Assembly: GCA_029552745.1 (NCBI GenBank)
Contig: JAKPDK010000184.1
Coordinates: forward strand, 434,001-498,000
Source: Candidatus Hydrogenedentota bacterium
GTDB lineage: Bacteria > Hydrogenedentota > Hydrogenedentia > Hydrogenedentales > SLHB01
DNA: 64,000 nt
Reading direction: 5' to 3'
A program made the position numbers and the translations under genes. A model generated the notes under the pieces. The model saw only the letters and a program-made list of their open reading frames with translations, made no database searches and was not told where the DNA came from. Shown here piece after piece: positions 8,476 to 16,954 of the stretch (positions are counted from its first letter, which is position 1; each line of letters begins with the position of its first letter).

Positions 8476-9153
8476 ATGGCCCCAAGAGTTCACGAGCCCA
8501 AAACCCAACCCAAACGTAAGCGTACTCGCGTCCGTAAACCCGGACTGTCTGAGGAGTTGCGGCAGTTTCTCAATCAAGCTGAGACCTCGTCGATCTCTTA
8601 TGAATCTGTTTTGCGCGGCTTGTCTCGGAGTAGCCATTCGTTGTTGCTCATTATTTTCAGTTTTCCCTTGTGTTTCCCCGTAGGCATCCCGGTAGTTACG
8701 ACTTTGTTAGGTCTTATGTGCGCCGCGGTGGGCCTCTTTCTTTTTCTCGACAAACCGCCTTGGATTCCACAAAAGCTCCGAAGCCGGTCTATTTCACCCG
8801 CAAAATTCTCAAAACAAATGCGGCGCGTCCTCAGAGTTACACTCGCCGCTGAAAAAGTTCTGCACCCCAGGCTTTCATGGATTGCGGGCAACGGCATTGC
8901 ATGCCGAGTCCATGGGTTATATGTTTTCGTTCTCGGGTTGATCGCCGCAATACCATTGCCTCTACCGCTGGGAAATTTTGTGGCGGCTTTCCCTATATTA
9001 CTTATGGGTCTGGGGCTTGCCGAAAAAGACGGGTTGGTTATCCTAATCGCATATTTTGCCGGTATACCATGTTTTGTCTACTATGGTGCGTTGGCATTTC
9101 TTGGATTAGAAGGCGTCGAACACTTAATGAAAAGTTTTTCTCAACTGTCATAA
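8476..9153 (+). CDS. ExoD-family membrane protein
   Basis: Matches the exopolysaccharide synthesis ExoD family (PF06055) in length (225 residues) and layout: a hydrophilic N-terminal helix with the motif LRGLSRSSHSLLLIIFSFPL, then hydrophobic spans (FCFPVGIPVVTTLLGLMCAAV), a basic central loop (residues ~100-140) and a C-terminal pair of spans (YVFVLGLIAAIPLPLPLGNF, then LLMGLGLAEKDGLVIL). ExoD of rhizobia affects exopolysaccharide production and alkaline tolerance; the biochemical activity is unknown. It lies downstream of the glycosyltransferase/deacetylase pair but is separated by 888 bases and a repeat, so it is probably a separate transcript. Confidence 0.8.
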   Translation: MAPRVHEPKTQPKRKRTRVRKPGLSEELRQFLNQAETSSISYESVLRGLSRSSHSLLLIIFSFPLCFPVGIPVVTTLLGLMCAAVGLFLFLDKPPWIPQKLRSRSISPAKFSKQMRRVLRVTLAAEKVLHPRLSWIAGNGIACRVHGLYVFVLGLIAAIPLPLPLGNFVAAFPILLMGLGLAEKDGLVILIAYFAGIPCFVYYGALAFLGLEGVEHLMKSFSQLS

Positions 9154-9218
9154 GAATAAATCTAAAGGGAAAAGTGTCTGATCTATATAAAGTTCTTGTC
9201 CCATAGAAAGGAAAAGTT

Positions 9219-10511
9219 GTGAAAAAAAAGATATACATAGTAGGAACCATCATCTTACTACCTGTTCTTATCGTTGCGGCGTTCATCCTCATCAAAGAAG
9301 GCAAGAAACTTGTCGTTGAAGCCTACGTTGACTCCCTGCCCCGCGCCACTCCGGTGCCGTCTACCGACAATCCGGACCTCATTCGCTTAACATGGAGTGA
9401 TGATCCACGAACCACGCAAGCCATTTCGTGGCGTATGGGACCCAATGCCTCTGCAGGTGCCGTTCAAGTTCAAACCACTGGTGCCGAATCTTCTGACGGT
9501 ACTCAAATCCAAGCGGAAAAATCGGTTGTGGAAGACCCGAAAATCGAAAATGATCCCGTGAACCTATGTTTTTCGGCGGTTATCACCGGTTTGAAACCCG
9601 GAACTTCCTATGACTACCGCGTCGGCAATCCTGAAACCAACAACTGGTCTGAGTGGCGTTCGTTTAAGACCGCACCTGAAAAAGAGATGTCGTTCTCTTT
9701 CTTTTACTTAGGAGATCCTCAGATCGGTTTTGCGGCGTGGCATGAACTCATTGCCAAAGCGGCAGAACAATTCCCTAGCGCCGCTTTCACCGTCATTCCG
9801 GGCGATCTCGTAAATCGAGGAAATGACCGAGACGATTGGGACGATTTCCTTCATGCAGGCGAGATTGTCTTCAGCAGGATTCCATTAGTCCCCGCCATAG
9901 GAAACCACGAACGACCGAAAGGTTCCGAACCACTTCTTTACCTGCAACTGCTCACGTTGCCGCAAAACGGTGCGCCCACAATTACTCCCGAGAAATCGTA
10001 CGCATTCACGTATAGTAATGCGTTGTTTGTCATATTGGACTCCAACGAACCCCCTGAGACGCAACGCGACTGGCTCGAACAACAACTTGCCCAAAGTGAA
10101 GCCGTGTGGAAGTTCGTTGCCTTCCACCACCCCGTATATTCTTCCAAACCCAATCGCGACAACCCCGAACTTCGCGCCAGTTGGTCAGGGCTGTTTGACA
10201 AGTATCACGTAGATATGGTGTTGCAGGGACACGATCATGCCTACATGCGAACGCACCCGCTACGGGACGGCAAAGTGGCACCGTCGTTCTCCGAAGGCAC
10301 GGTGTATGTAATATCGGTTTCCGGCTCAAAGTACTATGATTTCGAAACGCGCGACGTAGCCGCTGTAACGTTTGGCAAGACAAGTACCTTTCAAGTCATT
10401 GACATAGATGTAACGCAACCCGATAAACATACCCTCTCCTACCGGGCTTTTGATGATCAGGGTACTCTCCGCGATGAATTCATCGTAGAAAAGCCTAAAC
10501 AAAAGCAGTGA
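9219..10511 (+). CDS. Membrane-anchored purple-acid-phosphatase-like metallophosphoesterase
   Basis: A GTG start preceded by AGAAAGGAAAAG. Residues 4-24 form one hydrophobic signal anchor. Residues about 45-150 look like the fibronectin-III-type N-domain of purple acid phosphatases (LTWSDDPRTTQAISWRM, VITGLKPGTSYDYRVG). The metallophosphatase core follows, with all five metal-ligand blocks: YLGDPQIG, VIPGDLVNRG, AIGNHE, VAFHHPVYSS and LQGHDHAY. The second block follows the GDxxxRG pattern. The protein should hydrolyse phosphomonoesters or diesters outside the cytoplasm. It converges with the endonuclease III gene 29 bases downstream. Substrate is not determinable. Confidence 0.9.
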   Translation: MKKKIYIVGTIILLPVLIVAAFILIKEGKKLVVEAYVDSLPRATPVPSTDNPDLIRLTWSDDPRTTQAISWRMGPNASAGAVQVQTTGAESSDGTQIQAEKSVVEDPKIENDPVNLCFSAVITGLKPGTSYDYRVGNPETNNWSEWRSFKTAPEKEMSFSFFYLGDPQIGFAAWHELIAKAAEQFPSAAFTVIPGDLVNRGNDRDDWDDFLHAGEIVFSRIPLVPAIGNHERPKGSEPLLYLQLLTLPQNGAPTITPEKSYAFTYSNALFVILDSNEPPETQRDWLEQQLAQSEAVWKFVAFHHPVYSSKPNRDNPELRASWSGLFDKYHVDMVLQGHDHAYMRTHPLRDGKVAPSFSEGTVYVISVSGSKYYDFETRDVAAVTFGKTSTFQVIDIDVTQPDKHTLSYRAFDDQGTLRDEFIVEKPKQKQ

Positions 10512-10540
10512 GATTTGGGGAGTAGACTTACGATTTCCCC

Positions 10541-11221
10541 TCAAGACCCCTGAGCGGCAAAAACACAAAGCTTTCGTAATGGGCAGACCTGACAAGACGG
10601 TTTTCTAGGATGACAAATCTCACGTCCCAACGCTATCAAATGAATGTGTAACGAGTACGATCTCCCACGCGGGATTTTGTCTTTCAAAAGAACAGACGCC
10701 GCATCTCTTGTGATTCCTGCCGGTAGTACACCCAAGCGCGTCAACACGCGGTAAATATGGGTGTCTATGGGGAACACATCTATTCCAAACGCAAACAATA
10801 ACACGCACCGCGCCGTCTTGTACCCGACACCCGGAAACGATAGAAGTTCCTTCTCGGCGGCTTCAGCGTCCATTTCTCGAATATAGTCGAGCGAGATTCC
10901 CCCACGCGACAACAACCGATGAAGAATATGAAGAATGACAACGCTTTTCCTTCGGGCAAGTCCCCCAATCTTCAGAACGTCTTGCAGGTCTTGTGGCGTC
11001 GCACCAGCCACATCCTCCCATGTCTTGTATCGCGTCCGTAGCTCATCGTATGCCCGCCCACTATTATGATCATTCGTGTTTTGAGATAGGATGGTACGCA
11101 CAAAGACTTCTACAGGATCATGACAGCGCGGCATTTTTGTCTTTCCATAGTACCTCTCGAGCTTACGATTCACCGCCTCAAGAATTGCCGTGGTTTTCTC
11201 ACGCACACGCCTTGCCTTCAT
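10541..11221 (-). CDS. Endonuclease III-family DNA glycosylase with iron-sulfur cluster
   Basis: HhH-GPD base-excision repair glycosylase/AP lyase of the Nth family. The helix-hairpin-helix is LLSFPGVGYKTARCVLLFAFG, whose Lys matches the catalytic Lys120 of E. coli Nth, and PIDTHIYRVLTRLG holds the catalytic Asp (Asp138 in E. coli). The C-terminus carries C-x6-C-x2-C-x5-C (CHPRKPSCQVCPLRKLC), the ligands of the [4Fe-4S] cluster. The substrate-side motif VRTILSQNTND is close to the usual LSAQTTD. I chose the ATG at 11221 because GGAG lies 9 bases upstream and the length (226 residues) fits; longer frames open from 11269 and 11320. Which base lesions it prefers (oxidised pyrimidines or others) cannot be stated. 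Confidence 0.9.
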   Translation of the reverse strand: MKARRVREKTTAILEAVNRKLERYYGKTKMPRCHDPVEVFVRTILSQNTNDHNSGRAYDELRTRYKTWEDVAGATPQDLQDVLKIGGLARRKSVVILHILHRLLSRGGISLDYIREMDAEAAEKELLSFPGVGYKTARCVLLFAFGIDVFPIDTHIYRVLTRLGVLPAGITRDAASVLLKDKIPRGRSYSLHIHLIALGREICHPRKPSCQVCPLRKLCVFAAQGS

Positions 11222-11400
11222 TCGACCCATCTCCCGATCCCTAGCAGTACCGCCGTCGTGAAAAGCCATCAATGCCCGCTTCTCATAAAAGACCGCGTAT
11301 AGAATTTCCTGTTGTAACATAACACAGAAACGGTGTATTTTCAGTCACGTAATGAAGTTTTACCTCCGCATAACTGTTACAAGATGAGGAGAACTCAGCC

Positions 11401-13536
11401 ATGTCGATCATGATTGCTATGACCCTTCTTACGTTCGGACAAGCCACACCTCCAAGTCAAGAGACATTACCCTGCCAAAATGCCCGCGTAGACCGCCCCT
11501 ATTTTTTGGCTAATGTAGTCCCAGCGCTTGACGACCCTGATGACGCCCACTGGTTTACCTACGCGTCCAAATACATTCCCGTTCCCGACATCCCCTTCGT
11601 AGAGCACGTACGAGGCAACGTCTCAGCCGAAGAAGAGGCACGTGTGATTCCTTTACTAGAACGCGCCTTGAACGTCCCCAAAAGTGCCTCGGAGCTTGAA
11701 GACATCCGTTGCGTAGCCACCAAAGCCGACGATACATGGATCGGTACGGAAAATGGCCTCTTCCATGTCTCAAGTCCAGACGCCAAGCCGATGCGCCATC
11801 CCTCTTACGGAGTTGATGGTCCTTTAGCAACGCGCATTACGGGACTCGTTTTCGACTCCAAAGGGGTCCTGTGGGTAGGCACGCCTTTAGGACTGAGCCG
11901 GCGCGACACAGACGGACAGTGGAACCACATCCGAGGCAAAGAAGGCCTTCCGGTTGAAGACGTGACATGCCTTGCGGTCGACGAACAAGACCGACTATGG
12001 ATTGGAACTTCCGTCGGCGCTATTTTGTATAAGCCTTATGAAGAGGGCAGGCGTTGGTTTTACCGCGCTGGTAGACGCTACCTACCGGGCAATTACATCT
12101 CAGCCATTGCCATCATGACAGGCGGCATGCCAGTGTATTTCAAGACTGATGGCGGTATCGGGCGTCTCGATGGGGTACAAATGACCTTGAGAAAACGGGC
12201 GGACATCATCGAAAACGTTTTGAACCAACGCCATCGTCGTTTGGGTTTGGTGGCTGCATGTACCTTGGACAATGCTGAAGACCCCAAAGACCATTTCATC
12301 GTTGACGACGATAACGACGGACTATGGACAGCGTACCATGTTGCCGCGATGTCGCTGGCTTACGCAGTCACTGGTGACCCCGAACACCGGAAATCAGCGC
12401 GAGAAGGGATGCATGCCCTATACATGCTGCAGAACGCTTCAGGAATACCGGGATTGGTAGCTCGAAGCGTACTGCCGGCGGAAGAAGGAAAGAAAAAACG
12501 GGAAGAAGCTCAAAATAACCCTGACCCCAAAAAACGGGAAGCGTGGCGACCAACCCCCGACGGTAAAATGTACTGGAAATCGGACACGTCCTCCGACGAA
12601 ATTGTGGGACACTATCTGGCCTTCTATACGTATTGGCGGCATATCGCCCGGCACGACCCTGAAGAACGCGTTTTGCTTGAAAAACAAATTCGAACTGTCA
12701 CGGATTACATCGTCAATAACGGGTATTACCTAATCGATTGGGACGGGAAACCCACTACGTGGGGGAAGTGGGCACCCGAAGTCCTAAACGGTGACCCGCG
12801 GCGTTACGGTGAAAATGGACTGGGTTCGTTGGAGATTCTATCTTTTCTTAAAACTGCCTACTGTATAACGGGCGATGAAAAATACAAGAAATGCTTTGAT
12901 GACCTCATCTGCGACCATAACTACCTGAGCAACTTGCTACTGCAAAAGAAAGTTTTCCCGGATGAAAATAACCACTCCGACAATCAACTCGCCCATTCTT
13001 CCTATTACCCCATTCTTCAGCTGGAAGGAGATCCAAAAGTGCGGCAAGCCTTGCAACAGTCCGTTCGCCGCCATTACAAAACCATCGCGCATGAACATTC
13101 TTCGTATTTTGACTTTGTCACCGCAACCATCGACCTGGACTTTGTGGACATAGCAGGCGCCGTACAGACTCTCCGCGATGTGCCTACAGACCGTCGTCTA
13201 TGGGCAATGAGAAACAGCCATCGCGCAGACATCCAGTGGAATCCCCGCCCCAATCGGTTTGGAAAACCCGTCCTCCTCCATGTCTTACCGGCGGACGAGC
13301 GCAATTTCGGCAAATGGAACATCGACCCCTTTGAACCAGACAGTGGCGGAAATTTTGGGCAACGCGTCTCGGGCACGCCTCTGTCCCCGCTCAACAGCCG
13401 TTCCTTCGGCCCAAGCCGCGAAGGAGACGGGCGCAATGAAGACGACGGCGCAGCCTGGCTCATTGCCTATTGGATGGGACGGTATCATGGGTTTATAGCT
13501 CCCTCCGAGGAAGAGGTTCAGAAAACGCAACACTGA
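11401..13536 (+). CDS. Secreted two-domain protein: propeller repeats plus alpha/alpha-toroid, function unknown
   Basis: Starts at an ATG preceded by GATGAGGAGAAC and a short signal peptide (MTLLTFGQATP). Residues about 95-230 contain Reg_prop-type repeats, each reading 'D...LWIGT..GL': DDTWIGTENGLF, GVLWVGTPLGLS and DRLWIGTSVGAI, as found in the ligand-binding propellers of hybrid two-component sensors. From about 265 to the end the sequence is helical with DDDNDGLWTAYHVAAMSLAY, SSDEIVGHYLAFYTYW and HSDNQLAHSSYYPILQL, the look of an (alpha/alpha)6 toroid such as in glycan lyases or hydrolases. I do not recognise a catalytic family. It is unusual to have propeller repeats without a membrane sensor or kinase. 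Monocistronic by position. Confidence 0.75.
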   Translation: MSIMIAMTLLTFGQATPPSQETLPCQNARVDRPYFLANVVPALDDPDDAHWFTYASKYIPVPDIPFVEHVRGNVSAEEEARVIPLLERALNVPKSASELEDIRCVATKADDTWIGTENGLFHVSSPDAKPMRHPSYGVDGPLATRITGLVFDSKGVLWVGTPLGLSRRDTDGQWNHIRGKEGLPVEDVTCLAVDEQDRLWIGTSVGAILYKPYEEGRRWFYRAGRRYLPGNYISAIAIMTGGMPVYFKTDGGIGRLDGVQMTLRKRADIIENVLNQRHRRLGLVAACTLDNAEDPKDHFIVDDDNDGLWTAYHVAAMSLAYAVTGDPEHRKSAREGMHALYMLQNASGIPGLVARSVLPAEEGKKKREEAQNNPDPKKREAWRPTPDGKMYWKSDTSSDEIVGHYLAFYTYWRHIARHDPEERVLLEKQIRTVTDYIVNNGYYLIDWDGKPTTWGKWAPEVLNGDPRRYGENGLGSLEILSFLKTAYCITGDEKYKKCFDDLICDHNYLSNLLLQKKVFPDENNHSDNQLAHSSYYPILQLEGDPKVRQALQQSVRRHYKTIAHEHSSYFDFVTATIDLDFVDIAGAVQTLRDVPTDRRLWAMRNSHRADIQWNPRPNRFGKPVLLHVLPADERNFGKWNIDPFEPDSGGNFGQRVSGTPLSPLNSRSFGPSREGDGRNEDDGAAWLIAYWMGRYHGFIAPSEEEVQKTQH

Positions 13537-13627
13537 CCGGTGTTCGAGGTTTCAGGAATGAAATCGTTTGCTTTTCAAGAACCTTCCCTCAAAAAAGGAT
13601 TTTTTCGCATCCCAAGAAACGGACTAT

Positions 13628-13657
13628 TTGAACATTTCCAGGTGTTTCCAGTACAGT
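13628..13657 (+). promoter_or_regulatory. Candidate sigma-70-type promoter for carA
   Basis: TTGAAC (13628-13633) and TACAGT (13652-13657) are separated by 18 bases; each matches the consensus at four of six positions. The carA ATG is 62 bases downstream of the -10. Read by eye only. Confidence 0.3.
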
Positions 13658-13719
13658 AATGCCTCAAATCTGCCATCCAAGGCCTGGTTGAGGCAGCCTT
13701 AAAGGGAACCCAAGTTGTC

Positions 13720-14823
13720 ATGAATGTGCGCAAAGCAGTTTTAGCAACCGAAAATGGGCTTGTTTTCGAAGGACGCGCCGTTGGCGCCGATGGTGAAGCC
13801 ACGGGAGAACTGGTTTTCAACACCAGCATGACCGGCTATCAAGAAATCCTCACCGATCCTTCTTATGCTGGCCAAATTGTCACGATGACCTATACCCAAA
13901 TAGGAAATTACGGCGTAAACCCGGAAGACGTGGAGTCTCGAAAACCCTTCGTGCAAGGATTTGTAATGCGCGAGTGTTGCTTTGAACCGAGTAACTGGCG
14001 TGCGAAACAGTCTCTCCCCGATTACTTAACAGAGCATGGCATCGTCGCCATCGACGGAGTTGACACGCGCGAAATCACCAAAATGCTCCGCACAGAAGGT
14101 GCAAAAAAGGCTGTAATAAGCACGATTGACTTTGACCATGATTCCTTGATTCAAAAAGCCATCGATTCCCCCGACATGGCGGGGAGTGACTATGTCAAGG
14201 CCGTATCCGTCACCGAACCTTACGAATGGAACCCCGAGTTCGAGGGCAAATACTACGTTGTCGCATTTGATTACGGTATCAAGTACAATATTTTAAGACT
14301 CCTGGAACGTGCGGGCTGCCGTGTCACGGTGCTCCCGGCAACCGCGCCTGCCGAAGAGGTACTTAAACGCAATCCCGATGGTGTATTCTTGTCAAACGGG
14401 CCGGGGGACCCTGCTGCGTTACCCTATATTTATCCCGTCGTGAAGGTGCTGTTCGGGAAAGTGCCCATCTTTGGTATCTGCTTAGGACATCAAATCCTCG
14501 GCCATGCCTTTGGCGGAACAACTTTCAAGTTGAAATTCGGCCATCGAGGAGCTAATCAACCCGTGCTGAATCAGGACACCGGCAAGGTCGAAATCACCTC
14601 TCAAAATCACGGTTTTACAGTGGATCCCGATAGCCTCGATCCTTCTGTGGCACGTGTTACTCATATTAACCTAAACGACAAGACGGTCGAGGGAATCGAA
14701 CACGTGGAACTGCCCATTTTTGGCGTTCAGTATCACCCCGAGGCATCTCCAGGCCCGCACGATAGCCGCTATCTCTTTTCACGCTTCGTGTCGATGATGG
14801 AAAATCATCGCACACGGCGTTAA
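13720..14823 (+). CDS. carA: Carbamoyl-phosphate synthase, small (glutaminase) subunit
   Basis: Hydrolyses glutamine and passes ammonia to the large subunit CarB for carbamoyl phosphate, feeding pyrimidine and arginine synthesis in the cytoplasm. The N-terminal CPSase_sm_chain domain is typical (LVFNTSMTGYQEILTDPSYAGQ, YGVNPEDVES), and the class I glutamine amidotransferase domain has the nucleophile in GICLGHQILGHAFGG (Cys about 254) with the His-Glu pair in VQYHPEASPGPHDS. Length 367 is within the normal range of 360-390. A Shine-Dalgarno-like AAAGGGAA precedes the start. carB is not adjacent, so the subunits are encoded apart in this genome. No uracil-responsive leader was recognised. Confidence 0.96.
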   Translation: MNVRKAVLATENGLVFEGRAVGADGEATGELVFNTSMTGYQEILTDPSYAGQIVTMTYTQIGNYGVNPEDVESRKPFVQGFVMRECCFEPSNWRAKQSLPDYLTEHGIVAIDGVDTREITKMLRTEGAKKAVISTIDFDHDSLIQKAIDSPDMAGSDYVKAVSVTEPYEWNPEFEGKYYVVAFDYGIKYNILRLLERAGCRVTVLPATAPAEEVLKRNPDGVFLSNGPGDPAALPYIYPVVKVLFGKVPIFGICLGHQILGHAFGGTTFKLKFGHRGANQPVLNQDTGKVEITSQNHGFTVDPDSLDPSVARVTHINLNDKTVEGIEHVELPIFGVQYHPEASPGPHDSRYLFSRFVSMMENHRTRR

Positions 14824-15166
14824 GACTGCTCGTGACAACCCAGCCCGTTTCTTCGATGGAGGTTACTAAACGGACGAGTGCCCGCCTCCGAAATTTTGGC
14901 CAACCGTGCCCGTGACTCCGTGAAGTCCAAACGGTTGCCAGGGGCTGGCAATGTAAGTTGTCATACCCGCATTACCCCGGGGAGTGCCATGTCGCCCCTG
15001 CGGCACTCCTCGCAATGACAGCGCAGGCGCTCCAAGGAGACTCTAATGCCGACAGAAAGCAGACCAGAGAAGACGTCGTAGTCACTGGACTTATCCATCT
15101 AGAGGATGTTTCTGCTTGCCGTGTGCTAAAATCCGTTCAGACAAAACTTCAATGGGAGAGTGCAAC
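14824..15166. other. Intergenic region with partial repeat copy C
   Basis: No gene supported. A nested inverted repeat follows carA (CTCGT...CCGTTT, then AAACGG-ACGAG, within 14828-14880) and may act in transcription termination, though no U-tract follows. A repeat copy occupies about 14959-15098, and a TAAAAT hexamer is at 15127-15132. Confidence 0.65.
14959..15098 (+). repeat. Composite interspersed repeat, copy C (short form)
   Basis: Contains the core half GTGCCATGTCGCCCCTG...CTCCTCGCAATGACAG and then jumps to the tail end ACTGGACTTATCCATC (GGACTTAT at 15087-15094); most of the tail between is missing or unrecognisable. It lies 69 bases upstream of the ABM-domain gene in the same orientation. 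Confidence 0.65.
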
Positions 15167-15475
15167 ATGTTGATCGTCATCGTTAAAGTGTCGGTAAAAC
15201 CCGAATGTGTTGAAGCATTCAAGTCGGCTTCCATTGAGAATGCCAAGTGCAGCCTTCAGGAACCCGGAATCGCTCGTTTTGACGTTATACAGTCTGTAGA
15301 TGATCCATCGCAATTTGCTTTGATCGAGGTCTATCGCACTGCGGAAGCGACTCTTCGCCACAAAGAAACACCCCACTACCAGAAATGGCGCGATACAGTC
15401 GCAGATATGATGGCTGCGCCTCGTGAGAGCATCAAATACGTGAATTGCTTTCCCGAAGAAGCTGCATGGGGCTAA
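15167..15475 (+). CDS. Antibiotic-biosynthesis-monooxygenase (ABM) domain protein, YgiN/LsrG-like
   Basis: A 102-residue dimeric alpha/beta-barrel (ABM, PF03992) protein. It opens [18 protein letters not shown] and continues with [34 protein letters not shown] and HYQKWRD, the order of conserved segments in quinol monooxygenase YgiN and autoinducer-2 degrading LsrG. The conserved E-x-Y and H near 'ALIEVYR' and 'HYQKW' are present. Start chosen at 15167, with GGGAGAG seven bases upstream; the frame is open further upstream but that part lies in the leader. It sits 42 bases ahead of the M20 dipeptidase gene and is probably cotranscribed. The substrate is unknown; the fold is used for quinones, polyketides and small aldehydes. 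Confidence 0.85.
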   Translation: MLIVIVKVSVKPECVEAFKSASIENAKCSLQEPGIARFDVIQSVDDPSQFALIEVYRTAEATLRHKETPHYQKWRDTVADMMAAPRESIKYVNCFPEEAAWG

Positions 15476-15517
15476 GAGACTTTTTCATCCGTACGTTATC
15501 AACTTTAGGAGGATTAT

Positions 15518-16888
15518 ATGTCGTATCGATCCGAGGCGCTGGAATACGCACGGCAAAATACCACCCGTTACGAAAACGAATTAAGAGAGTTCTGTTCCAT
15601 TCCCAGCGTTTCCACACTGCCGGATCATGCCAAATACCTGCACGTTGCTGCGGAATGGTTGCTGCACCGCCTTCGCCAGACAGGCGTCAATCGGGTGTCC
15701 ATCCTGCCTACTTCAGGGCATCCAATCGTATTTGCGGAAACGGAACTGCTAGATCACAAGCCGACACTTCTCGTATATGGCCATTATGACGTTCAACCCA
15801 CCGACCCACTCGGAGAATGGGAATCCCCTCCATTTGAACCTCAAGTGCGAGGGGAGTGCCTCTACGCCCGCGGTGCAGCCGATATGAAAGCCCAGATCGT
15901 TGCATTTTTGGCGGCACTAGATGCGATCCACCATACACAGTCGTCTTTTCCCTTGAACCTGAAGTTTCTCTTTGAAGGAGAAGAGGAGATTGGATCCCCC
16001 TCTTTGCCGAACTTTGTAGACAAGAATTCGGAACTCCTTCAGTGTGACGCTGTCTTGAATTGCGACGGGGGTATTCACGCTGCCGATATCCCTTCGATCA
16101 CGTACGGCTTGCGCGGACTTGCTTATTTTGAATTGGAAGTCCAAGGCCCGCGCAGCGACCTTCACTCCGGTGTTTTCGGCGGCGCAGTAGAGAATCCTGT
16201 GCAGGTGCTTTGCCGGCTTTTAGCCAATATGATTGACGCCGACGGCCACATTACCCTACCGGGCTTTTATGAGAGCGTAACACCGCTGACCGATGAGGAG
16301 CGGTCGGAACTTGCTCGTGTACCTTTGTCCGAAGAAGACTGGGTCCGTCTCACAGGAGTACCCTGCTCATGGGGTGAAAAGGAATACTCTTTGGTGGAAC
16401 GCACCGGGGCACGTCCCTCACTCGATATCAATGGCATCTACGGCGGGTTTACGGGTTCCGGCTCAAAAACAGTCTTGCCGGCACGTGCCATGGCAAAGTT
16501 TTCCTTCCGACTCGTGCCGGAACAACGCGGCGAGCTTGTGGAGACCCAATTGCGCACTTACTTAAATGCGCATGTCCCCAAAACCGTGAGGTGGGAGCTT
16601 CGCGCGCTGAATTTTGCCACCCCGGTTGTCGTTCAACGGCATTCGCCTTTCGTTCGGGCTGCGGCAAATGCGTTAGAAGCCGTCTTTGGCAAGCCTCCCT
16701 TGTTCAAGCGCGACGGTGGCACCATTCCTGTCATTGGTGTCCTTAAAGAAAAACTGGGAGTGGACACGGTCATGCTCGGTTTTGAACTGCCGGACGCGGG
16801 CTTTCACGCTCCAAACGAACATATGCATCTGCCCACGTTTCACCGTGGCATCGAAACGTATATCCAATTTCTTGAGAACTGGAAATGA
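15518..16888 (+). CDS. M20-family metallopeptidase (dipeptidase)
   Basis: A cytoplasmic di-zinc dipeptidase of the M20A/CNDP-like branch, 456 residues. Metal and catalytic residues are all visible: YGHYDVQP (first His and catalytic Asp), GAADMKAQ (bridging Asp), EGEEEIGS (catalytic Glu and metal Glu), NCDGG (metal Asp), and the C-terminal His in GFELPDAGFHAPNEH. The lid/dimerisation domain spans about 200-335, with RSDLHSGVFGG providing the conserved His. It starts after AGGAGG with 7-base spacing, an excellent ribosome site. It probably hydrolyses dipeptides with broad specificity. It forms a run on one strand with the ABM gene before it and the antiporter after it. Confidence 0.93.
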   Translation: MSYRSEALEYARQNTTRYENELREFCSIPSVSTLPDHAKYLHVAAEWLLHRLRQTGVNRVSILPTSGHPIVFAETELLDHKPTLLVYGHYDVQPTDPLGEWESPPFEPQVRGECLYARGAADMKAQIVAFLAALDAIHHTQSSFPLNLKFLFEGEEEIGSPSLPNFVDKNSELLQCDAVLNCDGGIHAADIPSITYGLRGLAYFELEVQGPRSDLHSGVFGGAVENPVQVLCRLLANMIDADGHITLPGFYESVTPLTDEERSELARVPLSEEDWVRLTGVPCSWGEKEYSLVERTGARPSLDINGIYGGFTGSGSKTVLPARAMAKFSFRLVPEQRGELVETQLRTYLNAHVPKTVRWELRALNFATPVVVQRHSPFVRAAANALEAVFGKPPLFKRDGGTIPVIGVLKEKLGVDTVMLGFELPDAGFHAPNEHMHLPTFHRGIETYIQFLENWK

Positions 16889-16954
16889 GAGGAAATGCCC
16901 ATCAGGTTTTCAAATAAAATCTGGCGGTCCTAATCAACAGTTCATGGGGAGCGT

